Source of the DNA: Platerodrilus igneus
Lineage: Eukaryota; Arthropoda; Insecta; Coleoptera; Lycidae
Length of the DNA stretch: 64,000 bases
Assembly: GCA_036346225.1 (NCBI GenBank)
Contig: JARFIW010001739.1
Span: 12,565,001-12,629,000 of the forward strand
Direction of reading: 5' to 3'
Shown here: positions 11,430-23,150 of the stretch, piece by piece
How positions within the stretch are numbered: the stretch's first letter is position 1
Layout of the letters: each line of letters begins with the position of its first letter
Translations under genes and position numbers: made by a program
The notes under the pieces: model-generated
The model's input: the letters and a program-made list of their open reading frames with translations, nothing else
The model's database searches: none
What the model was told of the DNA's origin: nothing

Positions 11430-11962
11430 TAACTTCCATTCTGAACGGACCTGCACTTTGAAGAAGTTCTAAAATATTAGAACGGGTAGAATGGTTTGCG
11501 TGTTTCAGTGAACTAAGAACTGATCCATAGGTTTAACCAAATTAGTGAGGTCTTTGGTGAGGAACCAGACTAAGATAGGTCTCTGAAAGAGAGCAGCAGT
11601 TTTTTCGGTACTTAGAGTGGCAGAGACCAAAGGGGTCGGTAAGGCAGGCTAAGACACACTACTGTGATGTGGAAGGCAATGGGAAACCATCACATTATCT
11701 CCCAAGTACCCTGCGTAAAGAAATTATTAGTAAACATGATGGCATCCTCTGGGGTAAAAATACCTGAGTTAAAATAGTCCTCCATTTGTATCTTCAGGGG
11801 GAGACTACTTCCGGGGATGTGATCCGAAAGTATAAAAGAAGATTACGCACAGATAGTAAAAGATGCAGACTGCAAATTTCAGGGAAATGTGTAGGTTAGC
11901 ACAGAATAGGAAACAATGAGGGTACGCGTCCAATCAGTTCAAGAACTGAAAACCCGATGATG
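11430..11962 (+). mobile_element. SINE-like LINE-C derivative: 5' UTR joined to 3' end
   Basis: The left part (11440-11830) matches 57270-57580 plus 59282-59400. The match includes GGCAATGGGAAACCA and AAACATGATGGCAT and belongs to the 5' UTR of an RTE-like element. The right part (about 11865-11962) matches the 3' end of LINE-C2 (62806-62900), around AGGGAAATGTGTAGGTTAG and the final GATGATGATGA. All coding sequence is missing between them. This is the structure of a non-autonomous deletion derivative that depends on its parent for movement. I did not identify a target duplication. Confidence 0.7.
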
Positions 11963-12485
11963 ATGAAGAGTACTTATTCCCCGGAATTAAAATTTTATCT
12001 TACGCAAAACATAATAAAAAATTTAATATCTACAAAACAAGTAACAAGCTCAAGAAGTATTCGAAAAGTGTACACTGGACGAAGATCGTAGATGGAAGTG
12101 CAACTGTAAAAGGACGAGATGCATTTGACGGTCTATTTTGCTCTTTTGTCTGTGAGCGTCCCCATGTGTTTTAAAAGCAGGATTTCGTATATAAAACTCA
12201 AGAAGTTTCAGATGTGGTAGTTTTACATCTAGGTGTCAGTGATTACTAGTAGTAGGAAAAACTAATTGACGTAAAATAAGTACGAACAGAAATAGTTAGC
12301 AAATGATCACGTATGCTTACTTACTGTGTCAAAATGATATTAGAAATATCTACTGTCATACTCTAAAACTTCACATTGACATAAAAAATTGTTGTTGTAA
12401 CCTGTTAAAACGAAATTTTATTGTAGTATTACACCGTCCACCTTAAAATCTTCAGTGACTAATAAATTCGAATATTTAAAAAGCT
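11963..12485. other. Leader of the 298-codon ORF; no clear feature
   Basis: AT-rich. A short open run near 11975-12090 is not recognised. No TATA box or splice acceptor that I would trust precedes the ATG at 12486. Confidence 0.4.
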
Positions 12486-13382
12486 ATGAATCAGGATTTT
12501 ACGGAAAATAAAACCGAGAAAACTTGCGATCACCTCTGCATCTTTGAAAGTGAATTAACACAAAAAGAAAACAAAACATTAGATAGCACTTATCAAGATT
12601 CACATAAAATTATTAATAAGGTACTAGCACGCACAAAAGTAAAATTTGAAAATGATGTACAGAACGTTAGGCTAGACATTAATGAACTTCAAGCCAGTTT
12701 GGAAGCAGAGAAACAACAAGAACAACCACTAAGGGAAACTATGAAGAAGGCTGAAACCACAATAGCGAATCTTACCTGTAGAATCGAAAATGCTATAGAA
12801 GTCGCAGCAAGGATGGTAGAAATAGCAGGGTCTGAAAAGGTAAAGAAAGACATGCAAGAAAAACAGACAGCTACTGATCGTTCTGACGAAAAATTTTCTG
12901 AAACATGCGAATCGACCGTTGCAAATGGTTTAAAAATTGTTGAGGATTTAACAGAAATGCCTCATTCTGAATGCTTAGACACTTTAGATGCGGTAATTAA
13001 TCAAAGGAATGTTAAAACTGACGAACTCCAGCTTGAAAGCAGGGTTAAAGAATCACAATCTGGTGAAGTTGCAGCTTTGAATTTCAAAACTAAGAATGCA
13101 AAAGACCTTAAAGCTATGGCATTGGATGCGCTACTTGCAGAAGAAACACGGATAGAATTTTTCAATATTAAAATTGACAAACAATTTGTTAAAATTGACG
13201 TGCCACTACCCGAGATTACTACTACAGTCAAAGCAGAAGAAACGCACTGTGAAGCCAACTTTAATCCGAAAGTTGATAACAACCAAGAAACACGTATGCA
13301 AGCGGAGCAGTTAGACATAAAGTACGACAAATTGGCGGAGTTTTTACAAACAATACACACGAAATTGAAAAACAAAATCTAA
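12486..13382 (+). CDS. Unrecognised 298-aa coiled-coil protein
   Basis: This is the longest uninterrupted frame in the window, running from ATG at 12486 to TAA at 13380-13382. I do not recognise the family. The protein is very rich in Glu, Lys and Thr. A good heptad pattern (I/L/V/M every 3-4 residues) covers about residues 52-110, beginning FENDVQNVRLDINELQ and ending near AARMVEIAG. A second helical stretch lies near 175-225, and the C-terminus is again charged. There is no signal peptide, membrane segment, zinc finger or catalytic motif. The coiled coil is faintly like myosin or paramyosin rod sequence, but low complexity alone could give that. Possible origins are a host single-exon gene, one large exon, or an accessory ORF of a mobile element. 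A short A-run follows at 13401-13409. Confidence 0.55.
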   Translation: MNQDFTENKTEKTCDHLCIFESELTQKENKTLDSTYQDSHKIINKVLARTKVKFENDVQNVRLDINELQASLEAEKQQEQPLRETMKKAETTIANLTCRIENAIEVAARMVEIAGSEKVKKDMQEKQTATDRSDEKFSETCESTVANGLKIVEDLTEMPHSECLDTLDAVINQRNVKTDELQLESRVKESQSGEVAALNFKTKNAKDLKAMALDALLAEETRIEFFNIKIDKQFVKIDVPLPEITTTVKAEETHCEANFNPKVDNNQETRMQAEQLDIKYDKLAEFLQTIHTKLKNKI

Positions 13383-13834
13383 GAATTGGGTGATACAACA
13401 AAAAAAAAAGTATTCAGTCAAATCAAGCAATCACAATCTAAGTTTTAATTGTAAATACTAGTAACGTAGAACCAGCGCAAAAAATTGTCAGTTGCAAATC
13501 AGAAATCGAGCTTTGCAGAAATATAACTAATTCACAACTTTATTGCTTAAGAGTAGATAAACTTGAAAATTGACCAAGAGGTAAATATAACATCTCTAAA
13601 AATAAATTGTACACAATAAATACATTTCTTAATGCACAAAGATAACATATCACGAAAATATTAGAATTTATAAGAGAGTTTAAAACGAACGATAACCTAA
13701 ATATCATTCATGAAGTTGGCTTTTCTGTAGAAGCATTTATTTTCCAATCCACTAACAAATCCTTGAACTATTTGAGTGTAAACAATTCGAATTTTAATAA
13801 TTACAGCATCTCATGGGTAATTACCTTGACGTGG
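13383..13834 (+). other. Downstream of the 298-codon ORF; degraded frame
   Basis: A plus-strand frame from about 13440 to 13800 is broken by a few stops but reads like protein (for example SEIELCRNITNSQLYC). I cannot assign it. It ends where the 5' UTR of the I-like LINE appears to begin. Confidence 0.3.
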
Positions 13835-14729
13835 TGAAAATGCTTACTTCCCTCTTCGCGTTGTAGTCTTGCTGTCTACCTGCATTTGCGAAGTGGGAAA
13901 ACCAAAATAACCTACATCACCTACTCACACAAACTCAGAACACGCACAGTTACACTCACTTTACTTTTATTACACAGACCACGTATACGTGCATGCCCTA
14001 GGCCCATACGCGCACAAAGCTGTACCTGTCAGCATCTTTTATGTTTCCTATCTGGAAGCACACTAGGTTTCCGGCTCTCGTTTTTTCAGGTCCCTTCTGG
14101 CTATTAGGGTATCCGAGGGCGAAGGCGCCTACCATCAATCTTCTTTCAAGGGCCTGTTAGTTCCCGAACAGGTACGAGCATAACAAACCCGAGATACACT
14201 AGCTCAGCAGTCCGCTGTCATACCTCCTACCGTCCATCATCTCCTACTTGCCTCGTCACATTTCATCCTTATGTGTCGAGATACAGCAACCTTTTTCCGA
14301 TTCCTATACATCCTAGCTCAACGCCCACTTTTCACTCTCTTAGTGTAGCTTAGTGGTCGGGTGACACAGGGCTTTAATGGCTACACGCGTGTTTGTGCCG
14401 TGCGTGGAGACCCGTGCAGGGGGGGGGGGTGAATGAGTCTTGGTGACTGAGCACTTTTGGGGCAGGCTGTGGTCCTCAATTACTGCAACACTCCACCTTG
14501 GTCTGAATTTTTCTTAAACGGGTGGTCAGGGTTACCCCACCCTTGATCAATCGGCTGTGCTGTCGGACAAGACCACCAGCAGGGCAAGTGGGATGGTGTA
14601 GTTAAGCAGACGGAGGGGTTGTTCAGACTGAATGGCCTTTTGCCCGCTCTGAAACATTTCCCTTGAACTCTATATCTCTCTGGTAGCCCTGGCGACAATG
14701 CGTCGTCTCCTGGTTGGACTCCGTGGTGG

Positions 14730-15989
14730 GTGGGGAGCTATGGAGATGAATATAATGTCATTCCAATGGTTGGAAAAATAAGTTTAGCAGCTAAAAAGGC
14801 ATTAAGGGGTAAGGCTATACCTGATGCGGATCTCCAGCCTGAAGTTGACGATGATGGCGCGCAAACCATCGAACAGAGTATGGAGAGTAAAATAAAAAGG
14901 GGTAGAGAAAACGGCACCCTATCGGTACATGCACCCGCAATGAGTTTCGCAGTGAACTTGGAAAAGGAAATGGCAGCATCCCGGTTCCTCGTCGTGCAAA
15001 GAGAAGTGGGCAACTTCTTTAAAGTCAGTCCCTTTGTTATTTCAAAAGCTGTATTCCAATTAGTTGATGAAGTTCGTACATTAAAGAAAACTCGTGAAGG
15101 GCTTTTAAATGAAGTAGTGTCAAAGACGCATTCGATAAGGTTGCAACAAGTAACAAGGCTTGCTGGATTTCCGGTTACTATATTTATTGTAATGACTTAC
15201 TACATTGTACTATAGAAGAAATTAAACAAGAATTGCAAGAGCAAGGGATTACAGATGTCAAACAAGTACAAAGTAGAAGGGGGGGTATTGTAAAAGATAT
15301 TCCTTTACATATACTAACCTTTATTAAATCATCTGTGCCACCGAAAATCAAAGTGGCCATGTATTCGTTAGGAGTTAGACCTTACATCCCACCACCCGTG
15401 AGGCGCTTTCAATGTCAAAGTTTTGGTCATACCTCCAGAAACAGCTCCAAACCACAAGATTGCATTTGCGGTAAACAATCGCATACGGGTACTGAATCCG
15501 AAAAATCAGCTATATGTGTAAACGGTAATGGTGAGCACGTAGCATCATCTAGATATTGTCCCATTTTTAAAAAGGAAAATCACATACAACGAATTAAGGT
15601 TATCCGGAAGCTAAACGTAAATATGATGCCGCTACACCAGTTCCTAGCATGCAGCAAAAGCTGCATTCAACAATTTAAAAATTGAAGAGCTAGCAAATGC
15701 CGTTTTACCAAAATTAGCGAAAACTCTAAAATTAGTTCTAGCGGAAAATAACAATTCCACGAAACCCATAGAGCTAGAAAAACAAAAAGTTGAGGATTTA
15801 AGTTCTTCGATTGACTTCAATTCATCGGAGGAAGAAGGCTCGGTACAATCTAGCACGATTATAGACGAGACACCACAAGATAATTTGAGGGAACTAGTCG
15901 ACAAAGTCCCTCAGAAATACCGAAAAGCAAGAAAGGGATGGCCTGTAGGGAAACCTAGAGGCCCCTGGACAAGAAATCGCAAAAATTAA
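14730..15989 (+). pseudogene. ORF1 (gag-like, zinc knuckles) of the I-like LINE
   Basis: ORF1 proteins coat the LINE RNA. Three frames are needed here. The first (about 14730-15180) covers the N-terminal part and has no ATG before 14766; the frame is open from GTG at 14730, so the true start is unclear. The second (15185-15600) contains CTIEEIKQELQEQGITDVKQ, then VRPYIPPPVRRFQCQSFGH, CICGKQSHTG and ICVNGNGEHVASS, a row of CCHC knuckles in which some Cys are replaced by Ser. The third (15600-15989) is acidic with a basic end (KARKGWPVGKPRGPW) and stops at 15987-15989. The total length, about 420 codons, suits the family. Confidence 0.75.
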
Positions 15990-16126
15990 TAATCGTAACT
16001 TGACTGTGATACCCTAACTATGACTTTTATTAAATTTTATATTTCTATCTGTGATATAAAGATGCGAAATTTTGCTGATAAACATACACGCGTATATATT
16101 AATTTATAACATTCACCCCAATAATA

Positions 16127-19100
16127 ATGCAGTGGAATTGCAACGATCTAATTTTTCATCTACCTGAGTTGCAGATTTTATTGGCAAAATATTCACCAAT
16201 CTGTGTCTGCGTGCAGGAAACCCACAGGATCATTTTTCACTCAGACAATATAATACCATAAGGTTAGATAATCCCGTGGCTGAGAGAGCCTGTGGAGGGA
16301 TAGCAATCCTTATTAAAAAAGAGACTGTTTTTTGCCATCTGTCTGTAGTGACCCATATAAGAAGTCTTGCAATTGAGCTACTACAACCAGATAAGATGAC
16401 TGTGAGTAACATTTACTTACCACAGTTTGATTGAAACACGGCGGATTTAGAAACTATTTATAACAACCTACCTGAAAAAAATCTTAATGGGAGATTTCAA
16501 CGCGCACAGTCCTTTATGGGGTTCAAAGTCAACTGATCCCAGAGGAAAGATAGTTAAAGAGTTTTTAATAAACAATGCCGCCGTAATAATGAATAGAGGA
16601 CAAAATACTTACCTAAACCTACGCGGTGAAAACCTGTCGGCAATTGATTTGACTATTTGCTCCTCAATCTTGTACGCAGACTATAAGTGGGAAGTGCTCG
16701 ACGACCCTTATGGAAGTGATCACTACCTTATCCTTTTAACCGGAAACTCAAAAAGAATGGCAGAAAGTCACCCACATAGATTTGACTTGAAACAAGCCGA
16801 CTGGAACTGTTTTACAGAAGTAATCGACACCTTTGAAATTACCGAAGACATTCACAATCAGCAAGCAACTTCAAAGACTCAGTCATAAATGCCGCAAAAA
16901 TAGCCATTCCTACAACATCAATGAAACCTCTAAAAAAGCGTGCCTTGGTGGTCCAAACAGGTTGGACTTGTTATCCAGGAAAAGAAGCAAAGCCTGCAGA
17001 GATTCATTAAAAATCACACCACTGATAACATGATCGCATTCAAAAAGGCCCGCTCAATTGCCCGCAGGACCATTCGAGCAGCAAAGCGGATGTGGTGGAA
17101 AAACTATGTAGCAAACCTAAAACCCGATATTCCTGCGCAAGAAATTTGGAAAAAATTCTAAATATAAGGGGCAAAAGTAAGCAGAATCAGATTACACTTC
17201 TTAACACTAACAATAAAACAGTATCCAACATAAAGAGAATCGCCAATATACCAGCAAAAACATTCGCAGACAATAGTAGTTTCGAAAATTATAACCTAAG
17301 GTTTCTACCAATTAACGAAGCATACGAATCTCTCATTCTACAGTTTATCACCAGCATAGAACATCCATACAATGAACCTTTTACCATAGAGGAACTAAAC
17401 AGGGCAATACGATTATCCAAAACTCTAGTCCAGAAGATGACCTAATAACTCCTTCAATGATTCGCAACCTTCCTCGATCAATGAAAGGGAAACAATTACA
17501 CCTCTATAACAAAATATGACTCTCTTACCGATATCCCAAAGGCTGGCAAAATATAATAACAATTCCTGTTTGTAAACCTGGTAAAGACCCGAACAACCCA
17601 GAAAGATACAGACCTATTTCCCTTACAAGCCACGTGAGCAAAATCTTGGAGCGCATGGTTAATGACAGACTAATGTGGTGCTTAGAATACGGCCAACATT
17701 TAGTCAACCATCAAAGTGGATTCCGCAAGTACCGGTCTACCACTGACCACCACGTGCGAATAAAACTGCAATTAAAAAGGCATTCAAAGAAAGAAAGTAC
17801 ACAATCGCCATATTTTTCGACTTAGAAAAGGCGTACGAAATGACGTGGAAGAAGGGAATTCTGCTACAATTGTATGAATGAGACTTGCGAGGCAACCTTC
17901 CTCTATTCATTGAAGCCTTCCTAGGAACACGCAGCTTTCAAGTGTGGATGCAGGATATCCTTTCATCCAAATTGAAACTAGCAAATGGAATCCCCCAATG
18001 GTCAACCCTCAGCTATACTCTCTTTAATATCGCAATTAACGATATTACCAAGACAGTGTCCTCCGGCGTAGAGAAATGCAGCGGAAACTAAGGGTTTCCG
18101 ATTCTCTGCAACAAAAACGTTTGCTATTCATTTTTGCAGATTGCAAACTCCATACATGGATCCTAGGTTGTTGTTGTACAACAAGGTAATAGAGTTCAAA
18201 TCTCAAGCTCAATTTTTAGGGCTAACACTGGATAACAAGCTCACGTACCGACCTCACATAGAAAATTTGAGAAAATATTGTATACAGCGGCTAAACATAC
18301 TGAAATACTTAGGCAACATTAGCTGAGGATCAGACAAGAAAATCATCCTCAGGAAGTACAAAAGATTGTGCGATTCAAGATTGACTATGCCTGCCCTGTA
18401 TTATTTAGATTAGATCCAATTCAGAATGCGGGCCTCAGGCACGCATTGGGAGCCTTTCGAACAAGCCTAGCTATCAATCTACAATGTGAAGCAAACGTAG
18501 AACCGTTAAGGATACGACGTATTAGATTGACTGTGAATTACGCAGCTAAAATACTCTGTACGGATAACCACCTCTTACAGCAAATAATTAAAAACTATGA
18601 AAGGTACGATCCCAGCCATAGGACGTACAATTATAATGTTGCCATAAGATTCTACAAACATATGAAAGACCTTGAATTAGTAATCCCTACGCTGTACCCA
18701 AGAAAATTCATCTCGAACCCTCAGTGGACAAGACCTGCAAAAAATACCAAAAAGAAATACTTCACCCGTAACATCCATAAATGTCTTTTATAAAATTATA
18801 GAAGATTATCCAGATTTTGAGATTATATACACTGATGGTTCCAAAAGTAACTCTGGAGTGGCCTGCGCAATTATACACAAAAATATAGTGTTGCATTAGC
18901 ACCTACCAGACAACGCGACAGTACTCACAGCTGAACTATTCGTAATTCATCGTGCGTTGCTTTATATTGAAAGCGAGAACATAACGGCAGGGGTAATCTG
19001 CACCGACTCTTCTAATGCAATACAGGTTATCATACAACAAAACCCAAAAAATGGACTTGTCATAAAAATTCTTAAACGCGTATATCTTCTTAATGACACA

Positions 19101-19612
19101 CGCTTAGTAATCACTTGGATTCCAGGTCATGCAGGAATACCAGGCAATGAGCAAGCTGATAATGCAGCCAATAGAGCACCAGATCTAGCGCCATTACAAA
19201 ATTTCCCTATCAGGCTAGATGACTGCGTAATAAAGAACAGTTGTGAAAACATTTGGCAACGCTGTTGGACAAGTAGTAAGTCTAAACTAAAATCTATTAA
19301 AACATTCGTTCAAAAATGGTCACCTGATATCCATCTAACACGCAAGGACCAATCTGTCAACTCCCGATTGCGAATCGGCCACACAAATTTAACTTCGAAC
19401 TATATACTCACATCTGAGCAACCATCTCAGTGCGAAGTTTGCCACCAAAAGTTGAATGAAGAGCACATCCTCACAAAATGTGAAAAATTTAAACAGGTGG
19501 GACAAAATATAATCTGCCTGAAAATTTTGCCAAAATCTTGAAAAATGATCTCAAAATAATTAACAATATGATTTCATACCTAAAGGAAATCGATCTATAT
19601 AAAAGAATATAA
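16127..19612 (+). pseudogene. ORF2 (endonuclease-RT-RNase H) of the I-like LINE
   Basis: The ATG at 16127 starts MQWNCNDLIFHLPEL, followed by VCVQETH. The endonuclease continues with MGDFNAHSPLWGS (16487) and SDHYLI (about 16718). RT motifs follow: PERYRPISLTSHVSKILERM (17600), QSGFRKYRSTTDH (17713), FFDLEKAYE (17815) and ANGIPQWSTLSYTLFNIAIN (17980). The expected catalytic Y-A-D-D box is absent. Sequence jumps from GVEKC (about 18075) to GF-FSATKT-like sequence (about 18095), so a deletion of some 30-40 codons removed it. RNase H follows with YTDGSKSN (18831), TAELFVIHRA (18930), ICTDSSNAIQ (19000) and GNEQADNAA (19144), so all four acidic positions survive. A C-terminal CEVCHQKLNEEHILTKC box lies at about 19432. 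Length fits a full ORF2, but many shifts and stops interrupt it. Confidence 0.85.
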
Positions 19613-19859
19613 AAAAAGGGGAAAAATAATTACACAATACTTAGAAGACTTGTTACAATTATGCTAATTATGGTATTGTAACATGTTTAATTTGATCAAT
19701 AATTATTCGCATTGAGTTACGAGGATAATGCGCTAAGCGTGCCTTATTCTTTATTAAGATTACATATAGTACATAACGGAACGCTTCGTTTTAATAATCT
19801 TTTTATGGTAAAATATCTGTGTCACATAAAGTTATTTTGGCGAGCACCTCTATGCAATC

Positions 19860-21345
19860 CTGCTTCGATCGTATTTCCCCACCTCTAACGTCGCTATCGT
19901 TCGTTTCTTGCTTTGTAGAGTTAGTCGCTCCCTAGCAACGATTTTATCAAGATGCTTTCTAGGCTAGAGGCATGCGACCTTCGGTTGAACTATTTGTGTG
20001 AATGGTTCAGGTCATGCTAGACCTGGAACAATTTCAGTAACTTCTACTAACGGTTTGTAATTTATACATTTTACGAACTAACTTAATTTTGTTTCATTTA
20101 TTTAGCGCGCCTACGAAAGGCGCCTACGAAAAACGCCTACAAAAAACGCCTACGACAATTGCTGTCGTCCCAAGTTTGAAATGGCTTGTAGTATTGTTTG
20201 GAGCTTATGAAATTTCCGTTTTGATTTGTCTTGGAGAAACAGATGCAGTTTGGTTCGTTATTACATTTAAGAAATTTTTTTGCATGTGTTAAGAATGTCG
20301 TTAGCCTTTGCTAAACCGACGATCATATAAAAAGCACGAAAGTTGTTATCATGTTTACGAACATATGATCTGTGTCATTTTCATTTATTATTGAACTGGT
20401 TTTACAAGCCGTAGAAAGAAATTTTGTCAGGTTAGGTTTATATAATTGTAAGCTTAGTTCCATTTGAACTTCAGATAAATTTCAAGATATATTTTCGACG
20501 TTATAGTTTTTTGTGATGTAGCACATTTGACAGATGTTGCGGTGAAAGCAGATGTTTTGTGCAGCTTTCATAAAATTCAAATTAAACACTCTTCAATTTT
20601 GAGATTAGCTTTTATTTACAGATAATTTATAAAAACTAAGTATAAAAATTTAAATACACGCTGCGTACTAATTACGAAATTGTAATCTACCTGATAAGAT
20701 CTGCCCAGGATAGAAATGATAGTTCAGTGCATTGTGGTTATAAATTATTTTGATCAAATATTTAAAACAAGCTTATATTTAGAGAGCAGTCTTTTGCTTT
20801 AAAAAGACAAAATTTTGATTTTGTTATAAACTTTATTGTTGAGAATTATTTACCTGTTAAAAAGTTTCGAAATTTTAAAAGAAAGTTTTTTGCTTCAGTA
20901 AACAATTGGTTAAACTTTGAGACTTTTATTTTGGTCAAATGCGATCAAATCTGATAACATAAAAGTGGAATTTTTGAGTAATAATTTTGTGCCAATATCT
21001 TATTGGATATACATTTTTTATTTTTGATACTTTTATAGGACACAAATGGTGTTCTACATTTTTTTTTTATTTAATCTTTGTAATTTCTTACAGGAGCTGC
21101 GTCTTATTTTTATAAGACAGGTTTTTGTTAACGAAGGCGATCGTTTTATCTTTGGGTTTCCACGTCCGCCCTTAGAATTGTGCTCTTATCGTAATTATCT
21201 CAGGACTTGGTGGTGCCTATTTAACTTAGTTTAGCTTTGGTTTGCAAACAAAATTTGACTTACCCCCCCACTTCTTATTGCCCTACCCAGGAATAGACCC
21301 CTAGCTATGTCGAAAGATTTTTGTTCACTGGCGCCCAGATATAAA
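19860..21345 (+). repeat. LTR-like interspersed repeat, copy 1
   Basis: This aligns by eye with 59900-61150 in the same orientation. The best stretch is 20930-21330, where both copies share a splice-acceptor-like TTTCTTACAG (21088), an inverted repeat GTCTTA...TAAGAC, the phrase CCACGTCCGCCCTTAGAA, and GAATAGACCCCTAG. The copy ends with TTCACTGGCGCCCAG, which resembles a lysine-tRNA primer-binding site directly after an LTR. There is no coding capacity; a 67-codon frame at 20089 is fortuitous. The left boundary is uncertain. Confidence 0.5.
20104..20158 (+). repeat. Short tandem repeat, CGCCTACGAAAA units
   Basis: Four imperfect units of about 12-14 bp (CGCCTACGAAAA type) lie inside the first LTR-like copy and are not evident in the second copy. 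Confidence 0.6.
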
Positions 21346-21798
21346 GAAAAAACGTAGCACTGACGCCTCAACGTATAAAAATATGTTTTAGTATCACAAA
21401 TGGAATTTGATACCTATCTTCGTAAAAGGGCTTTTGCTCTTGCAGTTAACCTACGCACACGATCTCGACTACTTACAGTTGTTACAAGAGTCCAATCGCT
21501 ATCAACTTTAAATCTATTAGTATTATCGATACTGAATATTGGGCAACGAGTATTAGAATGTGAATTTGTTCTTTTTATTGTTTTACGTGTTACTTGTGAT
21601 TTATGTGAAACGCTAAAAGTTTCTATGGCCACTGGATAAAAGATAAAATTTTTTTTCAAATCTGTATATTTGTTATATTTTAGTTTTTCACCAAACTATG
21701 CAGTGGGTCCAGCATTCAATAATGTTCTGTTCTAGCTAGATGTAAAGTGGAAGTACCTGTACATGTGAAGTCCCATACTATCCATTTTTTTCACATTC

Positions 21799-23150
21799 TC
21801 AATTTATTGCATTTAGGCGAGCATTTTCAATTGGATTCGTAGGCGTCTTAATTAGTTGTTCCGAAACTAAATCTAGAAATGGGCCGTCTCGGGATTTTTG
21901 TTTCAAATGTAATTTTCCTGTAATAGTGTACTTACATTTTGAGGTCCACAGTTTTTCTGCTTCAATAAAAGTGTGGTCAGTTGTATCTGGTGTGTTAGCT
22001 AAGATAATGTTTATTATATGATAAACAGGACAGTTGGAAGAGATATAAGCAGGTACAGCAAGTATGGATGTTAATCGAATTCCCAAACCACCTCTAAAAA
22101 CTGGGAGTGGTTATTAGTAGTTTCTTCGAGAATTTTTCGTAAATATTCATCAATACATTGCAATCCAGTTTCAATCGTGCCAAGTTAAGCAACATCACAA
22201 TGAATGCACCAGTTTTGGTATTGCCAAACAATTTTTCAATAAAAAGTAAGGTATGTATGAGGTCAGGTAGGCTCACAAGACGAGATGGTCAGAATTAGTG
22301 ATTGGTATTTTGCCTCAATGCACTTGGAATTTGCTGTATTGGAAAGTGGAACACCAAGCAGAAACCATTCGGCAGCATCAGTCAATTTAATGCCTGGAGT
22401 AATAGGTAAAAACTGCTTTAATGTTTTTGAATTTTTATGTTTTAAAAAATTTCACACTTGAAATTTTGAGTCAAGCTAATTTTATTTCATTCCCAGATTG
22501 TTTTCCAGTGACTTAACAACCGATTCAACATTACCACCTATGGCTCCGTCATCTAGGTACCAATAGTTAAATTCGGTTGATATGTTTTTAGAGATATTTT
22601 CTATGGCAAGGCAAAATACGGTGGGATACAGATGATCTCTTTTGAACACCGCGTTGAGATAGTATTGTTTCCTTACTAAACATCAGGTAGGAGTACTTTC
22701 GATGACATTGTGCTACATAAAGATAAATTTCAGGAATTTTAAAGCTTACTTTTGAAGCATCAAATATCTATAAAGCATATTAAAAGCGTTCTTGTAATCT
22801 AGTTTGATCAATAGTTTTTGTTTTGAAAAATTTTGTCTGTGAATATATTGCATAGCAGAATGAGCAGCTGCTTCAATTCCATCAGGTACTCCGAAGCCGA
22901 ATTGTGTAGGTCTTAATTGTTTTCTTAGTTTTGCTAATATTTTGTTACATACCATTTTGGATACAAGACGGCGATAAAAAATTCCAATTGCAATCGGTCG
23001 AATACCTCCTTCTTTCTTCCTTAAGACGCATAATGAAGCTCCATAGAGCATGGAAAAAATATATTCGTTTACTCTACCAGATAGCATCGAATTGCATAAA
23101 GATATTTTTTGCCAAAAACTCTGAACTGTACGACAGTGAGTTCTAGATAT
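21799..23150 (-). pseudogene. Non-LTR-type reverse transcriptase relic (GGIRPIAIG type)
   Basis: Read on the minus strand, 23087-22746 contains CVLRKKEGGIRPIAIG, YRRLVSKMVC, LRPTQFGFGVPDGIEAAAHS and KLDYKNAFNM, the last with the first catalytic Asp. The catalytic box follows as YWYLDDGAIGG, with Y-L-D-D at 22548-22559. Further down, LTDAAEWFLLGVPL-like sequence and GIRLTSILAVPAYISS (22086 on) continue the thumb and post-RT region. Frames change several times. This protein type is common in invertebrate genomes as multicopy RT genes, but I cannot place it in a clade from memory. No endonuclease is visible on either side. Confidence 0.75.

Larger units (their letters stand above)
13835..19770 (+). 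mobile_element. I-like non-LTR retrotransposon, near full length, inactive
   Basis: About 5.9 kb holds, in order, a GC-richer 5' UTR (about 13835-14729), a zinc-knuckle ORF1 (to 15989) and ORF2 (16127-19612) with endonuclease, RT, RNase H and a C-terminal CCHC-like box. A 3' UTR follows with GAGGATAATGCGC near 19720. A four-domain ORF2 ending in RNase H is the hallmark of the I group of LINEs. The 5' UTR is clearly less AT-rich than its surroundings. Both ORFs have several frameshifts and stops, so the copy is old. I found no target duplication, and both borders are estimates. Confidence 0.75.

Noticed and set aside
13001..13375. 124-codon minus-strand frame
   Set aside because: Antisense shadow of the 298-codon coiled-coil ORF.
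12486..13382. Myosin or paramyosin pseudogene
   Set aside because: Similarity is limited to generic coiled-coil residues (E/K/L/A heptads); no characteristic rod motif was seen and the frame is intact.
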